Shown: positions 49,560 through 59,720 of the stretch, in pieces
How positions within the stretch are numbered: the stretch's first letter is position 1
How the letters are laid out: every line of letters begins with the position of its first letter
Assembly (NCBI GenBank): GCA_025267735.1
Contig: CM046311.1
Location: 20,613,020-20,677,019, forward strand
From: Mactra quadrangularis
Taxonomy: Eukaryota > Mollusca > Bivalvia > Venerida > Mactridae
Direction of reading: 5' to 3'
Length of the DNA stretch: 64,000 bases
Position numbers and translations under genes: made by a program
Notes under the pieces: generated by a model
The model's input: only the letters and a program-made list of their open reading frames with translations
Told to the model about the DNA's origin: nothing
The model's database searches: none

Positions 49560-50300
49560 AACAGCAGAGTATAAGATTACTCTTTTCACGATTCAACCAT
49601 TTCAACTTGACAAAGAGGTGTAGTTCAAGAGTGATACTCATTAACATCTCACTGTAATACAACTACGCCGGCTTGTGTTGACGGTCGTTAAAGTCGTTCT
49701 CACACGTATAATGTCAGACAATGAAAAACACCAGGTGGCGCTGTAAAACCCGTCTTCTCGCTTCATCACAGACTCTGCCTTCAATACCTTAGTGCCTAGG
49801 ACGGAGCTTGTCGATTAAAAAATGCTACAAATTGCGGAAAGCGTTTCGATTTTGTTCATTATAGAATTGTTTATACATGTATTAACATTACGACAGCAAG
49901 TTTGCAAAAGTGTTGTGTAAAATTATAATATTTATACTAAACATTAATTCGGAAAAACAAGACGTTGACCTTGTTACTCAACGAAAAATATTTGCGACTT
50001 ACTAACTATTTAACGCTGTATGCTAAAGTAAACAATGTCCAGAGTAAAACTCCATCCACCAAAAAAATTATATCAATCGAGTAAATACTGATCTAAAACT
50101 CGTATCTCAAATGTAGTTTCTATGTGCCCAGATAGCTTTTTTCTATATTAAATGAATTCTAAACAGTCGGAAAATCTCATTTCCTATAGAGTCTATTTAT
50201 AAATTCTTTGCAGCAATTAAAATTAATTTAGTCCTTTGTTTGGTGACTAATTAACACCTGTTTGCAGTTTTGAACGGAAATTGATTGAACCAATCTAATA
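49560..50300. repeat. Duplicated 5' flank of cGLR unit D (pairs with 5930-6720)
   Basis: Partner of the copy A flank. The distance to the coding exon is 6.5-7.2 kb here against 2.6-3.4 kb in A. The extra length includes the MITE at 51148-51451 and the 3.19-kb insertion at 51661-54847. Confidence 0.7.
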
Positions 50301-51147
50301 TTTGTGTCAGCATTTTTTTAAATATATGGTTTTGATTGTGATGTGTTTATTCAGCAATTTCATGTTAACACGGAAATTTAGATAGTACCATCCCTAACTT
50401 TGTAATATCAGAGAATTGGATATCTATGTCTCTGGTAATATAAACAGTCAGAGAATACATGTATAATGAACATGTTGATTAAAACATTTAAAAATATATT
50501 GTTTACATTACAATGTTACATATATGAATACATCATGCTCCCTGGCCTTTGGCAATGCATCATATCCTTTGTTAAGTGTAAGAATAAATTTAAAAGTATT
50601 TTTACAATTCTTTATTTTAATACCTTCATGTTTATGATATATAATGTCATAATTAATCACAACCATATAGTATTTTGAAATTGTGAATGAATATTTAAGT
50701 CACATACATTAATATATGTGAATAGGCTAATTAATTATATTTTATCTTAAAAATGTTATCATTTATCTTCAAATTAATTTCATAGGGTGACCCATGAAGT
50801 GTACTATATTACGTACTATTACTTGTAGAGTTCAATTATGGTGCTCAATTAGATTTTTCTCTAAATTCCTCTAAAGTTCGAATCTCTTATATATTTAATA
50901 AAATCTGCCAAATTTGAAAATTGATTTTTTCATTTCTATTTCACATTCATATCTCAATTTCATTAAACATGCATTTATAACAATATTACGAATATTTCAA
51001 AACAAATTTTATTTAAAAGTTTTTATTCTAGAAGTTGCATTTTTTACCTAAAAGAACCTCCCATTTTCGTCTTACCTTTCTTTTACGTTTACAGTGAGAG
51101 AAAACCTAGTAAAAATCTATAGACGTGCATAAGTTTAAAGAGGATCA
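50301..51147. other. Intergenic, no gene; weak repeat similarity
   Basis: Positions about 50490-50950 resemble parts of 25290-25900 (TTGTAAATGTAAATG and AATTTCATTAT blocks). No gene is visible. Confidence 0.45.
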
Positions 51148-51451
51148 GTAGCCTGTTCAATTACCTAATGCGTTTCAAAACGTTCTGTAACGTTACATTC
51201 GAAACTCCTCGGCCATTCGCTGCGAATAATTTCGGATATATTTAGACGCTATTTTGAAACTACCGGTGCTGAAATAAACAAATATACGATCGTTTAGACA
51301 ATGAGTGATGTTTCGTTTTAGTCCATAAATTTTAAAACATCACTTAACGATCGTATATATGTTTATTAGATACGATTATTTGCAGCGAATGGCCGAGACG
51401 TTACGAATGTAACGGTATGGAACATTTTGAAACGTTAAGGGAACAGGCTAC
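51148..51451. mobile_element. Palindromic MITE, 304 bp
   Basis: GTAGCCTGTTC and GAACAGGCTAC are exact inverted termini. The interior also pairs: GGCCATTCGCTGCGAATAAT with ATTATTTGCAGCGAATGGCC, and AAATATACGATCGTTTAG with TTAACGATCGTATAT. The whole element could fold into one long hairpin. Confidence 0.88.
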
Positions 51452-51499
51452 AAGCTACGTCATCGATCACAGTTTTACATAAGTACGTAAAAGTGAATG

Positions 51500-51660
51500 C
51501 CTATTATCCATATCATCTCCCTTTTATAAACAAGTTGTGAAATCGAAAACGAAAGTAGAAAAAAAATTCCATAACTATTTCCATTCCCTTTGTTGTGGGT
51601 ACGTATTGGAATCATAAGTTGAAATCAGTCTACGATACTTTCCAAATGAAAGAGTATTGG
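51500..51660. repeat. Left half of a dispersed repeat, interrupted at ATTGG
   Basis: It matches 30400-30530 (TGAAATCGAAAACGAAAGTA, TTTGTTGTGG). Similarity stops at AGAGTATTGG (51651-51660) and resumes at 54848, which defines the insertion between them. Confidence 0.85.
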
Positions 51661-54600
51661 CCCGATGTCAAAAAAGTGGACATTTAGGATTTGACAAATG
51701 ATAAAAAATGAAGTAAGAGTTTAACATCTTTTATCATTATAATCTTTAACATTAACCTATTTGGAAGTAGAAAATACGCATCGGAGATTTTTTAAGGACT
51801 GTACTGAAAGTTGTCATGGCTTAACGAAAGGTAGTATAAATGTAAAGTAAGATACGTTAAGATTTTTAAAATAAAATTTCTAGAACCGATAGACAATAGC
51901 AAATTTAATCATTATTTATTAAAAGGTGTTTCATAGTATGACGGTAAACTTTATGACAATTATTCATATATTTCTTATGACATGAAGTTCTATTTGTTCT
52001 TGATTTATTAATAAACACTATGATTGTTTTTTTAATTTGAAGGTGTTTCTAAATCAATTCGTTTTATTCAGGTAATACTCGCGCTAATAAAACAATAAAA
52101 CCGTAGCACAGAAGTCAATGTAAGAACACACTAAAAACCCAGTTCTAATGCCGCTACTTTGTTTCTAGTGTAAGGTTTACTCACTTAATATGTACAAGGT
52201 AAATAATAACGTATCTTACTAAAAAAGTATTGACATATATTTAAGGTAAATGTAATCAATAAGCAAAAATTATGCTAGCATTTGCTTACAAACACTTCAA
52301 AACGATAATCTAAAATTAAACTTAGTTTGTTTGGACAACAATCAAATGTTCACATTGGCAAACTTAAAAAGGTAACGTATCTTACTTTTTCAATTCACAT
52401 AAGTTCCACTGCCGTTTATTTTAAAAGACGTTCTCGTTCAGGCACAATTTATGTTAAAATCAAAACAATGCTAGCTCTTTTGCTTCAAATATGTTCATTT
52501 ATCAGAAAGAAGACTTATTTATTTGATTTTTTTCTGTAAACATTTATTTTGTATCTGTTAACGTATCTTACTCATTTTTTCAAAATAGTTCATGACTAAA
52601 GAGTTCAAAATATATGGTCCATTTTCATATAACTTTACATATTATCTAGATCTCTAGACAGCTGCTGTCAGCTTAATTGCAACAAAATAGTCGATTTGTT
52701 TTTCAACAAGGTAGAGGCTTTACAATTTGTTTTTTAAAGTCCAACTATCTGAATATAATTTCAAATTGTCCTTCTTTCTGCTGGTGTACTGTTTTGGACT
52801 GTGGGGTTGTTATATGAAATTAAACTTTTTCGATTACATTGTTTGCATAAAAAGTGTTTCTTGAGTTTCTGTGGAAATATGTCCGGAACTATACCTGCAC
52901 CATTAAGTTTTAATTTGGTTTTAGATCCTGGTGTGCTGGACGATGTTTTGTTTCCATTAGTTTTAGTCGTATGGTAATTCCTTACAATCTGAGTTCATGT
53001 TAAGACTTTTGTATATTTTTCTTTTTTAAAAGAGGTTTATAATTTTGTTTAAGCGCTTTCATCTGATCATTTCAATACCAACTTTTGTATGCCGCTGACC
53101 TTTGTCTTAAATCTACAAGGTGGCCCTTTGTTTTTCTAAGTCACAAATTGGCATTTTTAAAAAACAATCTTGTTTTGTCTATTTTTCGTGTACATTGGAC
53201 TGATGTACTTGCTCAAACTCTATTCAGAACTTTTTCAATATTGATTTTAACTGAAACCTTTTCTTTCTTTCTCATTTAAACTTGTAGATTTTACTGGGTG
53301 CGTAAAAGCTTCATTTGTAACGCATTCTTCTGTTGTTGTTTTTTCCTAAATCATTCGGAATGGTTTTTTTTGCAGATAAATTTTCTTTTGTTGAAATACT
53401 CAGACATTTTATTGTTTCTTCGTTTGATTAAGCATTTAATTTTGCTCCATATTCAGGAGGTATATTTGACCATTTGTCATTTTTCATTTCTTGTACCCTT
53501 GCTGGTATTAAGCTCTAGTCTATTTCACCTCCTGTACATTAGTATTTTAAGATACATAAGCTGGAAAGAAAGATACGTTAACCTTTACTACAATGTATAA
53601 GTTTTGTCAAATACTCAATGAAAGAAATGTGTTTTTTTAGGTTTTGTATCAAAAGTTGTCCCTTTTACTTTATAATACTAATAAGTTAACATCCTATTAG
53701 TTTGTATTTGCTTGTTATATCATGTATTTTAAACAGTGTAAGATACGTTAACATTAAGTAAGATACGTTGAACAAGTTTGTTCATGTCTGTTAGTATCAA
53801 TTAGCACATAAGACATGTTCAATGCATACACTTGTTCTGACTTGTCTTTGTTTCACATGAAAAGCAAGTTTAACTGTCTTAAATACAAAAAATAACTAGA
53901 ACGCTTCAGTTTTCTGGAGTTGTCATAAAATGCTTGATTGTTTCGTCATAATCGCCAGGAATTCTTTACAACTTCTGTTTTGAGCGGAAATTTTGGTAAT
54001 TAGCAATGCAATTGGCTAGAAAGTAAATCCTAAGATGATTTATTTTCGATAAATATTGAAATATCAGGTACGTGTTAACGTATCTTATGTTAACGTATCT
54101 AAATGACATTTACTACTTTTTACCATAAAGTAAGCATATCGCTCTTTTCGAGGATGAAATATCTCTGGATTAGGCCTGCATGAAGTAGGCATTGTGAAAT
54201 TAGGTAACACTGCCTGCTTTCTGTACTAGCTTATGTGTTGTAACATATGAAAAGTTAACGTATCTTATTAAATCTTAAAGTAACACTTTAATTTTTCATT
54301 TTTTCAAAAATATGGTTAATCTGTATGAGCTCTTAGACGCCAAAAGCCTTTTTTATCTCTTACATTAACCACTTGGGGGTTTATATTGGCATAAATCCGA
54401 GTGAAATTGCAAATATTTGGACTTAATGCATGTTGTCCATAACTGTTAACGTATCTTACATCCAATTTGGGGACACAGGAAAATAATTTTTAATTTTAGC
54501 CAATTTTATTGTCTGATTTCGGAAGGTTATGTTTTCATTGAATTACCCCAAATGACCTCTAGTAAAGGTAACATTCGCAGCAAAACGGTATATTATTTCA

Positions 54601-54847
54601 AAATTATATTGTAGTTAAAACAAGTACCCTATGCAGAGACAACGCAAAATCAACAAATTTTGTATTTTTGGATTAAATTTTTCACCAGAAAGTATGTTCA
54701 ATGAGGGACAAAACTTTTGTTGGAGGTACATATATGTTGTATACATCATCTAATGAGAAAAAATCTCAGATACTTTCTGTTTTTAAAGAAATGTGGGGCA
54801 AGGGACTGTGAAAATGTGAAATTGTGCACTTTTCTTGACATTGAGTG
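51661..54847. mobile_element. 3.19-kb transposon-like insertion with eleven copies of a 15-bp motif
   Basis: The insertion is defined by interruption of a known repeat and a 5-bp target duplication, ATTGG (51656-51660 and 54848-54852). The ends are imperfect inverted repeats: ATGTCAAAAAAGTGGAC at the left and, inverted, CACTCAATGTCAAGAAAAGT at the right. The motif GTTAACGTATCTTAC or a close variant occurs at 51847, 52207, 52372, 52557, 53570, 53738, 53758, 54074, 54089, 54254 and 54445, in both orientations. The middle (about 52660-53530), read on the - strand, is lysine-rich and looks like decayed coding sequence with many stops; one stretch reads LKKHFLCKQCNRKSL. Superfamily not identified. 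Motif clusters of this kind are often transposase-binding sites in DNA transposons; that is inference. Confidence 0.8.
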
Positions 54848-55120
54848 ATTGGATTCAATTCTTGGATAAGAACATTTAATCAAGGTTTGTTAACAATTTT
54901 TGTCTGTTGAGAAACACAAATTTTTTAATGAAACTTTTTCTCTATACTACAATGTGATCGTTTTAAATGAATTCGATCTTTAAAACATTATGACGTCAAA
55001 AATTAAGGTAAATTATGCTAGAATGGACGTATAACATTTTTAAGATATCTGGCATTTTAGTGTACGGTGGAATTCTAATATTTTTAGTATGTCATATATT
55101 ATCTATTGATTTGTAAGCAA
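54848..55120. repeat. Right half of the interrupted dispersed repeat
   Basis: Continues the repeat of 51500-51660: ATTCTTGGATAAGAACATTT, TTTGTTAACAATTTTTGTCT, then GTGTACGGTGGAATTCTAAT as at 31810-31840. Confidence 0.8.
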
Positions 55121-55405
55121 ATTAAGAAATTCATATGTATTTTTCAAATCAAATGGAGATAACAATTACTATCATAAATTCAAAGTGCCGAAGCACTGAC
55201 TTGTGTGTGTATTCTTATCTATATCTGTATAGCGTAATAACAGACTCACAAGCTATATTAGGTATATTTAGTACAAAAACATTACGTGTATATCGCGGGT
55301 TTAGAAAGAAACGGACATAACTCACTCTTTTCTTATATTGAGTTACGACCGTTTTGCGCTTAACCCACGATATGTAAACATTGAATAAACCAGTCTATTT
55401 CAAAG
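55121..55405 (+). other. Conserved leader and 5' UTR exon end of cGLR copy D
   Basis: Same leader block as copy C (TACGACCGTTTTGCGCTTAA, CCCACGATATGTAAACATTG), ending CAAAG|GTAGGA with GT at 55406. It is a plausible noncoding first exon. Confidence 0.55.
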
Positions 55406-55611
55406 GTAGGACAGTACAGTCAATGAAGGTTGTACAATTTATTTTAACAAAATAAAATAAATCATAGCGCCTCATTAGTGTACCGGCAAACGGCTTGATG
55501 TTTAGGTGAATTTAATTTCCAGATCATTGGTTTGAGCCAAAACAAATTCGTACTCAGTTGTTGAAGATCAATACATTTAGATCTTAAAGTACCATTATTC
55601 GATATTTTAAG

Positions 55612-55655
55612 AATCAATAAATGCGTTAAAAGATTAAACATAACTGCAAAGAAGT
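55612..55655 (+). pseudogene. Decayed second exon of copy D
   Basis: Equivalent of the small coding exon of copies A and C. Base changes move the ATG by one position so that it reads ATG CGT TAA, and the donor GT has become GC. The exon cannot contribute the N-terminus; skipping from 55405 straight to the acceptor at 56790 would leave translation to start at 56794. Confidence 0.65.
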
Positions 55656-56793
55656 TTTTATTTCACATAAGAATTGCCAATTGAGTTTTGAAATTCTTTT
55701 CATGGAGGGGTCCATATATTCAAATGGCATTTGTTTGAGTTAGCTGTGGTAGAAATTATTTTTCTTCCTTTTATTCATTGCAATGTCGTATAATGTGAAT
55801 TATGAAATGGGTAAATTTGAGTGCAGAAACTGTTTTCATGATAGTAAAAATAAAAGGATAAGGACTTATGTTTTTTAAAGTCCGTGAAAATCGTCACATT
55901 TTCTGTTGGGTCTTTCTATGATTGATTTGCTACATGTGTAAAAATATCCAGGTAAAAATGTTAAGGTTGATAAATTTGTATTCATTGAAGTGTTGTTAAC
56001 TTTGATTAATCACATTTATGAAAAAAACTTAATTATTATATTCATTTTTCATTTTGAAGGCACATGCCTCTTCAAATATTTAGTTTTACTCGTACATGTA
56101 ATAAATTATGAATAAATATTATAAAAACTTATTTGTGTATTGCAATTTAAAAATCTTTTGCCTTCTAATCTAAACCTTAATTCTAATAATAGAAATAGTA
56201 ACAAAAAAGATTGATAGGTGTAATATGGGAATGCTACCTTAACGGCACATCAACTAATCTATAGTTGTCGCTTGTTGTAATTACAACTATGTGTGTCAGG
56301 ATCATTAAATTTTGATTAATATATATTAAATCAGTATCTACGTCACACGTAGAAAAAGCCAAAAAGGAAACCGTGGAGGCAAAATAAATCGACACACCGT
56401 GCAAAATCGACTAACTAATGGAACGAACAACTTTCTAGCGGTGGCCGTAGTGTGTATTAGTTATGTCACTGTCATTAAGGTCCAATAATCGCTCGTATCA
56501 TTCTCGGTCACATAGATAAAATGTCAACTTATGTAATCGCCTACGGACGTATCCGTATCAAAAGACAATCCTACCATCGTAACGGTAGCAGTAACATCCT
56601 TTACGTGCTAGGGTATAGTTATAATCTTGACAACCATCAACTGTTAGTTTAACTCACAACTCGTGAGAATATACGATGTTTACATCGTAAATATAACATT
56701 TATAGTCACTGATCCTGATAATTTATTACTAATGTATAAACTTATACATGTATTGCTATGTATTCTATGTATTTTTATTCCATTTTCAAGATC

Positions 56794-58923
56794 ATGCAAC
56801 GTGAACCAAATATTCAAGAAGGAATGTCACTACATCTGTCTGAAGTTCTTAATGATATTGGAATGAGTCGTGAGATACTGATAAAACGAAGAAATATTAT
56901 ACTATTTCAGGAGTCATATAATAGACATTTTCTTTCTTGTGTAAACTTATGTTCGGACGATGTTTACATTTTTGGAAGTCAATCAGAAGGAAGCACAATT
57001 CCAGGCCTAAATTCTGATATGGATTTTTTACATTGTTTTAAACAATTTAATGCTATCATTGACTTATCACATCAGAAAGACAGTATGAAGAATTTACTAA
57101 TGATACAAGATGGTACGGCCCCAGGATATTGTTTACTTCAAATATTGGATGATAATCCCCATGAACCTCTAATTACTTGGGATGATATCAGTATAGATGA
57201 ATCGGGAAGAAATCTCTTACATAATAACTATGCACTTAAGTCTATACTGATGGATGGATTTGAGCAGCATGGTCCGGCAGCGACAATTTCCATTCAAGGT
57301 GAAGACGCAGACCGAGTTCCAGCTATGGTATGTGATCAATGGCCGTTGGAAGGCCAAGATTGGTTAAATAGAAATAATATCGGTGGTTGGCCTGATAGAG
57401 AATTAAAAGACAAATGCAGACGTTCTGGATGTTTTGTTGTACCAGTGTCTAGTAAACAAAATATAGATCTTCAAAACGTAGAATACAGAATTTCAACATC
57501 GCTTGCTGAGAGATATTTAATGTTTAGTTTAAACAATATTCAGGAGAAATGCTACCTTCTGTTGAAAGTGTTGGTAAAATCCAACGCTGCTCTCAAAGAA
57601 AAGATATCCAGTTTCATGTGTAAAACAGCCTTGTTCCACAGTGTGGAAAAGACACCATCTGAAATATGGCGGGAAAACAATCTCCTGTATTGTTTCAACC
57701 ACACGGTGTGGTTACTATACAACTTTGTATATTACAGAAATTGTCCCCATTTTATTATTCCGGGAAATAATCTATTGGCTGGGAAACTAACGGCAGCTGA
57801 ACGTGAAGCAGTTTTAGATTATTTGATTTATGTATTACACAATGAAGGGGTGGCTTTGTTTGAAATTGATATATGTAATCTGAGGGAAAGGTTATATATT
57901 AAGAAAAATGGACTAATTTCATCATCTCGTTTTACTATTGACCTGAATGGTGGGATATTACGTCAACTATATCTTCAATCGGCAGCAAGTGTTTTAGCTA
58001 CTGCAACCGTTATGCTTATCCCGATTTATACCAATGCATTCAAGGGGAGTTATTGTTTGCAAAGATGCGTACAAGTATGTGAATATGTTTGTAAGAAACT
58101 TATATTACGTTTTCGTCAATCAAGTACCTATGATCAACAATCGTACAAATGCATTATGCCTTTATTGTGTTCATTAAGGGGATCTTTGCTAGCATCATAT
58201 TATTTAACTTTAAAAGAACCTTTACCACAAGTTGTTTGGGATTGTCTAGAGAAAGGTTGTGAATCAGATGTTTCCTCTGGAAGGTTAAAACTTGCAACAG
58301 TATGTTATAGTGTGGGTGAATTAGAGAGAGCTGAGAAGATCTTACGTGACGTTGACCTTCGTTATGATAGAAATGTTGTGATGCCAGTTTTTGGTGTTTG
58401 TTCTTTGAATCTGCAAGACATTACAGAAGGGTTCAATCGCGCTCTCTCTGGTTTGCAGCAAATATCAGACTTCCGACAATTTGTATCATACAGTTTTAGT
58501 TTTCTTCTTAAAGAATTTCCTATTATACCACAAGAATTACAGAAAGAATTTGCCTTATCCGTTTATATCTCGAACATAGATTATTTTGTCCTAGACGTTG
58601 ATTCACTGCCATATTTGTTTTATTTACAATACAAAACGTATGGGAGACTTGGTAAACGGAGTAATCAACAAATTGCTCTAAGAAATTTACAAGATGTTGT
58701 CCAATATGACTGGAAGCTCCATCATAAACACACAGCATTAAATCTGTTAGGTCAGTTGATAGAACAGGAAAATCTTCCTCAACAAGCAAAGGAGTGTTAC
58801 AGAAAATCTCTATGTATAAAGTCAGAGAATAATGCTGCCAATCTTCATTTATCTAGATTATTGAAGAAAAAACATCGCAAAAAGAAAAATAATCGTCAAA
58901 GAAAGCACGTAAATAATACTTAA
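56794..58923 (+). CDS. cGLR copy D: full-length Mab-21/cGAS-like nucleotidyltransferase with TPR-like tail
   Basis: The 709-residue frame is uninterrupted. The start is the ATG just after a TTTTCAAG acceptor (AG 56789-56790), matching the ATG kept in copies A and B. Upstream in-frame ATGs lie in the polypyrimidine tract and are probably intronic. Residues 1-55 form an N-terminal helical region. GS is at 61-62 (FGSQSEGS), metal acids D75 and D77 (NSDMDF), third acid D173 (DADRVPAM). The Mab-21 C-lobe runs to about 355 with EYRISTSLAERYL, KTPSEIW and PHFIIPGNNL. The tail (about 360-709) is helical and ends in a TPR-like repeat (LNLLGQLIEQ, AKECYRKSLCI, NNAANLHLSRLL) and a lysine/arginine-rich C-terminus. 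Animal cGLRs sense foreign nucleic acid and make cyclic dinucleotides that activate STING; the ligand and product of this protein are unknown. It is the only copy without a visible lesion. Confidence 0.88.
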   Translation: MQREPNIQEGMSLHLSEVLNDIGMSREILIKRRNIILFQESYNRHFLSCVNLCSDDVYIFGSQSEGSTIPGLNSDMDFLHCFKQFNAIIDLSHQKDSMKNLLMIQDGTAPGYCLLQILDDNPHEPLITWDDISIDESGRNLLHNNYALKSILMDGFEQHGPAATISIQGEDADRVPAMVCDQWPLEGQDWLNRNNIGGWPDRELKDKCRRSGCFVVPVSSKQNIDLQNVEYRISTSLAERYLMFSLNNIQEKCYLLLKVLVKSNAALKEKISSFMCKTALFHSVEKTPSEIWRENNLLYCFNHTVWLLYNFVYYRNCPHFIIPGNNLLAGKLTAAEREAVLDYLIYVLHNEGVALFEIDICNLRERLYIKKNGLISSSRFTIDLNGGILRQLYLQSAASVLATATVMLIPIYTNAFKGSYCLQRCVQVCEYVCKKLILRFRQSSTYDQQSYKCIMPLLCSLRGSLLASYYLTLKEPLPQVVWDCLEKGCESDVSSGRLKLATVCYSVGELERAEKILRDVDLRYDRNVVMPVFGVCSLNLQDITEGFNRALSGLQQISDFRQFVSYSFSFLLKEFPIIPQELQKEFALSVYISNIDYFVLDVDSLPYLFYLQYKTYGRLGKRSNQQIALRNLQDVVQYDWKLHHKHTALNLLGQLIEQENLPQQAKECYRKSLCIKSENNAANLHLSRLLKKKHRKKKNNRQRKHVNNT

Positions 58924-58941
58924 GGTAGAATGCATCCGATG

Positions 58942-59262
58942 ATTAGATCCGGCTAGCTCAGTTAGTAGCACTCAAGTCTACTGATAGAGAGGTCGTGAGT
59001 TCGATTCCCGGGCGGGGCATCCTTCGTGGAGCTTGGTCATGAAATTATTTTAACGGCCATTCTCTCTCCTACCAATGATTTTAAATTATGATGGGCAGTT
59101 TTCAGTCACTGACGAAAGTATGCTTTTGGTAGTTGGTGAACAGCTAAATCCAGAGATTTAGCCTTTCCAGGAAGAGTGAATAGGTTGACTGGCCGCCGTT
59201 ATATGGCTTATAAAATGTGTTGCTACGGCGTTTTACCCAACAAAAAGCAAACAAACAAAGCC
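58942..59262 (+). repeat. SINE family 1, full-length, 7-bp target duplication
   Basis: The tRNA-like head has an A box (CTAGCTCAGTTAGTAGCA), a B box (GTGAGTTCGATTCCC) and a CCCGGGCGGGGCA end. A body with GACTGGCCGCCGTTATATGG and a tail ending in a short CAAA array follow. TCCGATG flanks it (58935-58941 and 59263-59269). The equivalent site after copy C (about 46025-46045) has no SINE. Confidence 0.92.
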
Positions 59263-59269
59263 TCCGATG

Positions 59270-59720
59270 CCAACCACAGTTAGATATCTGTCTACAGTGT
59301 TTTCTTTCATTTCACTATGTTAATCGTTTTGCATGGACTAAATTAACATACATTTAACAACATTTTATTGCTTAATTCTTCAGTGTAAATTGTTTATGAA
59401 ATGTGTTTTTACTTTCTTCTAACAACACTGCGCTTTGTTTAAAACTGTGTTTACAATTGTCCATTATAAACAAATTAGATAAGCATATTGTTACGCTTTA
59501 AAATCGTGTCTTCTATTCTTCTATGTCCATGTTGTCATTTTTTTCGATCTAAGAGAATATCTAGACCAAATTCTTCGAACTGGACTCCCCCCCCCAAAAA
59601 AAAAACCCTAAAATATTTTCATGTGTCTGATTCAAAAGCTCGATCGTCTCAAACTTCGTACTTTCTTTACAAAAATTAGACACTGCCACTTTTATTGACG
59701 TGAATATCTACCATAATATT
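59270..59720. repeat. 3' flank of copy D shared with copy B and other loci
   Basis: Positions 59287-59350 match 37540-37605 after copy B (CTACAGTGTTTTCTTTCATT-like, TTTTGCATGGACTAAATT-like), which locates the deletion that fused the end of B. Positions 59545-59712 match fragments at 16150-16215 and 22010-22100. No gene. Confidence 0.65.

Noticed and set aside
53298..53600. 100-codon hydrophobic protein on the + strand
   Set aside because: It is the antisense of a purine-rich decayed frame; T-rich codons give artificial hydrophobicity.
51847..54459. CRISPR-like array
   Set aside because: The motifs are 12-15 bp, irregularly spaced and in both orientations in an animal genome; no direct repeat-spacer pattern exists anywhere in the window.
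58945..59018. tRNA-Lys gene
   Set aside because: tRNA-like head of a SINE with a 7-bp target duplication and a SINE body; anticodon arm does not fold properly.
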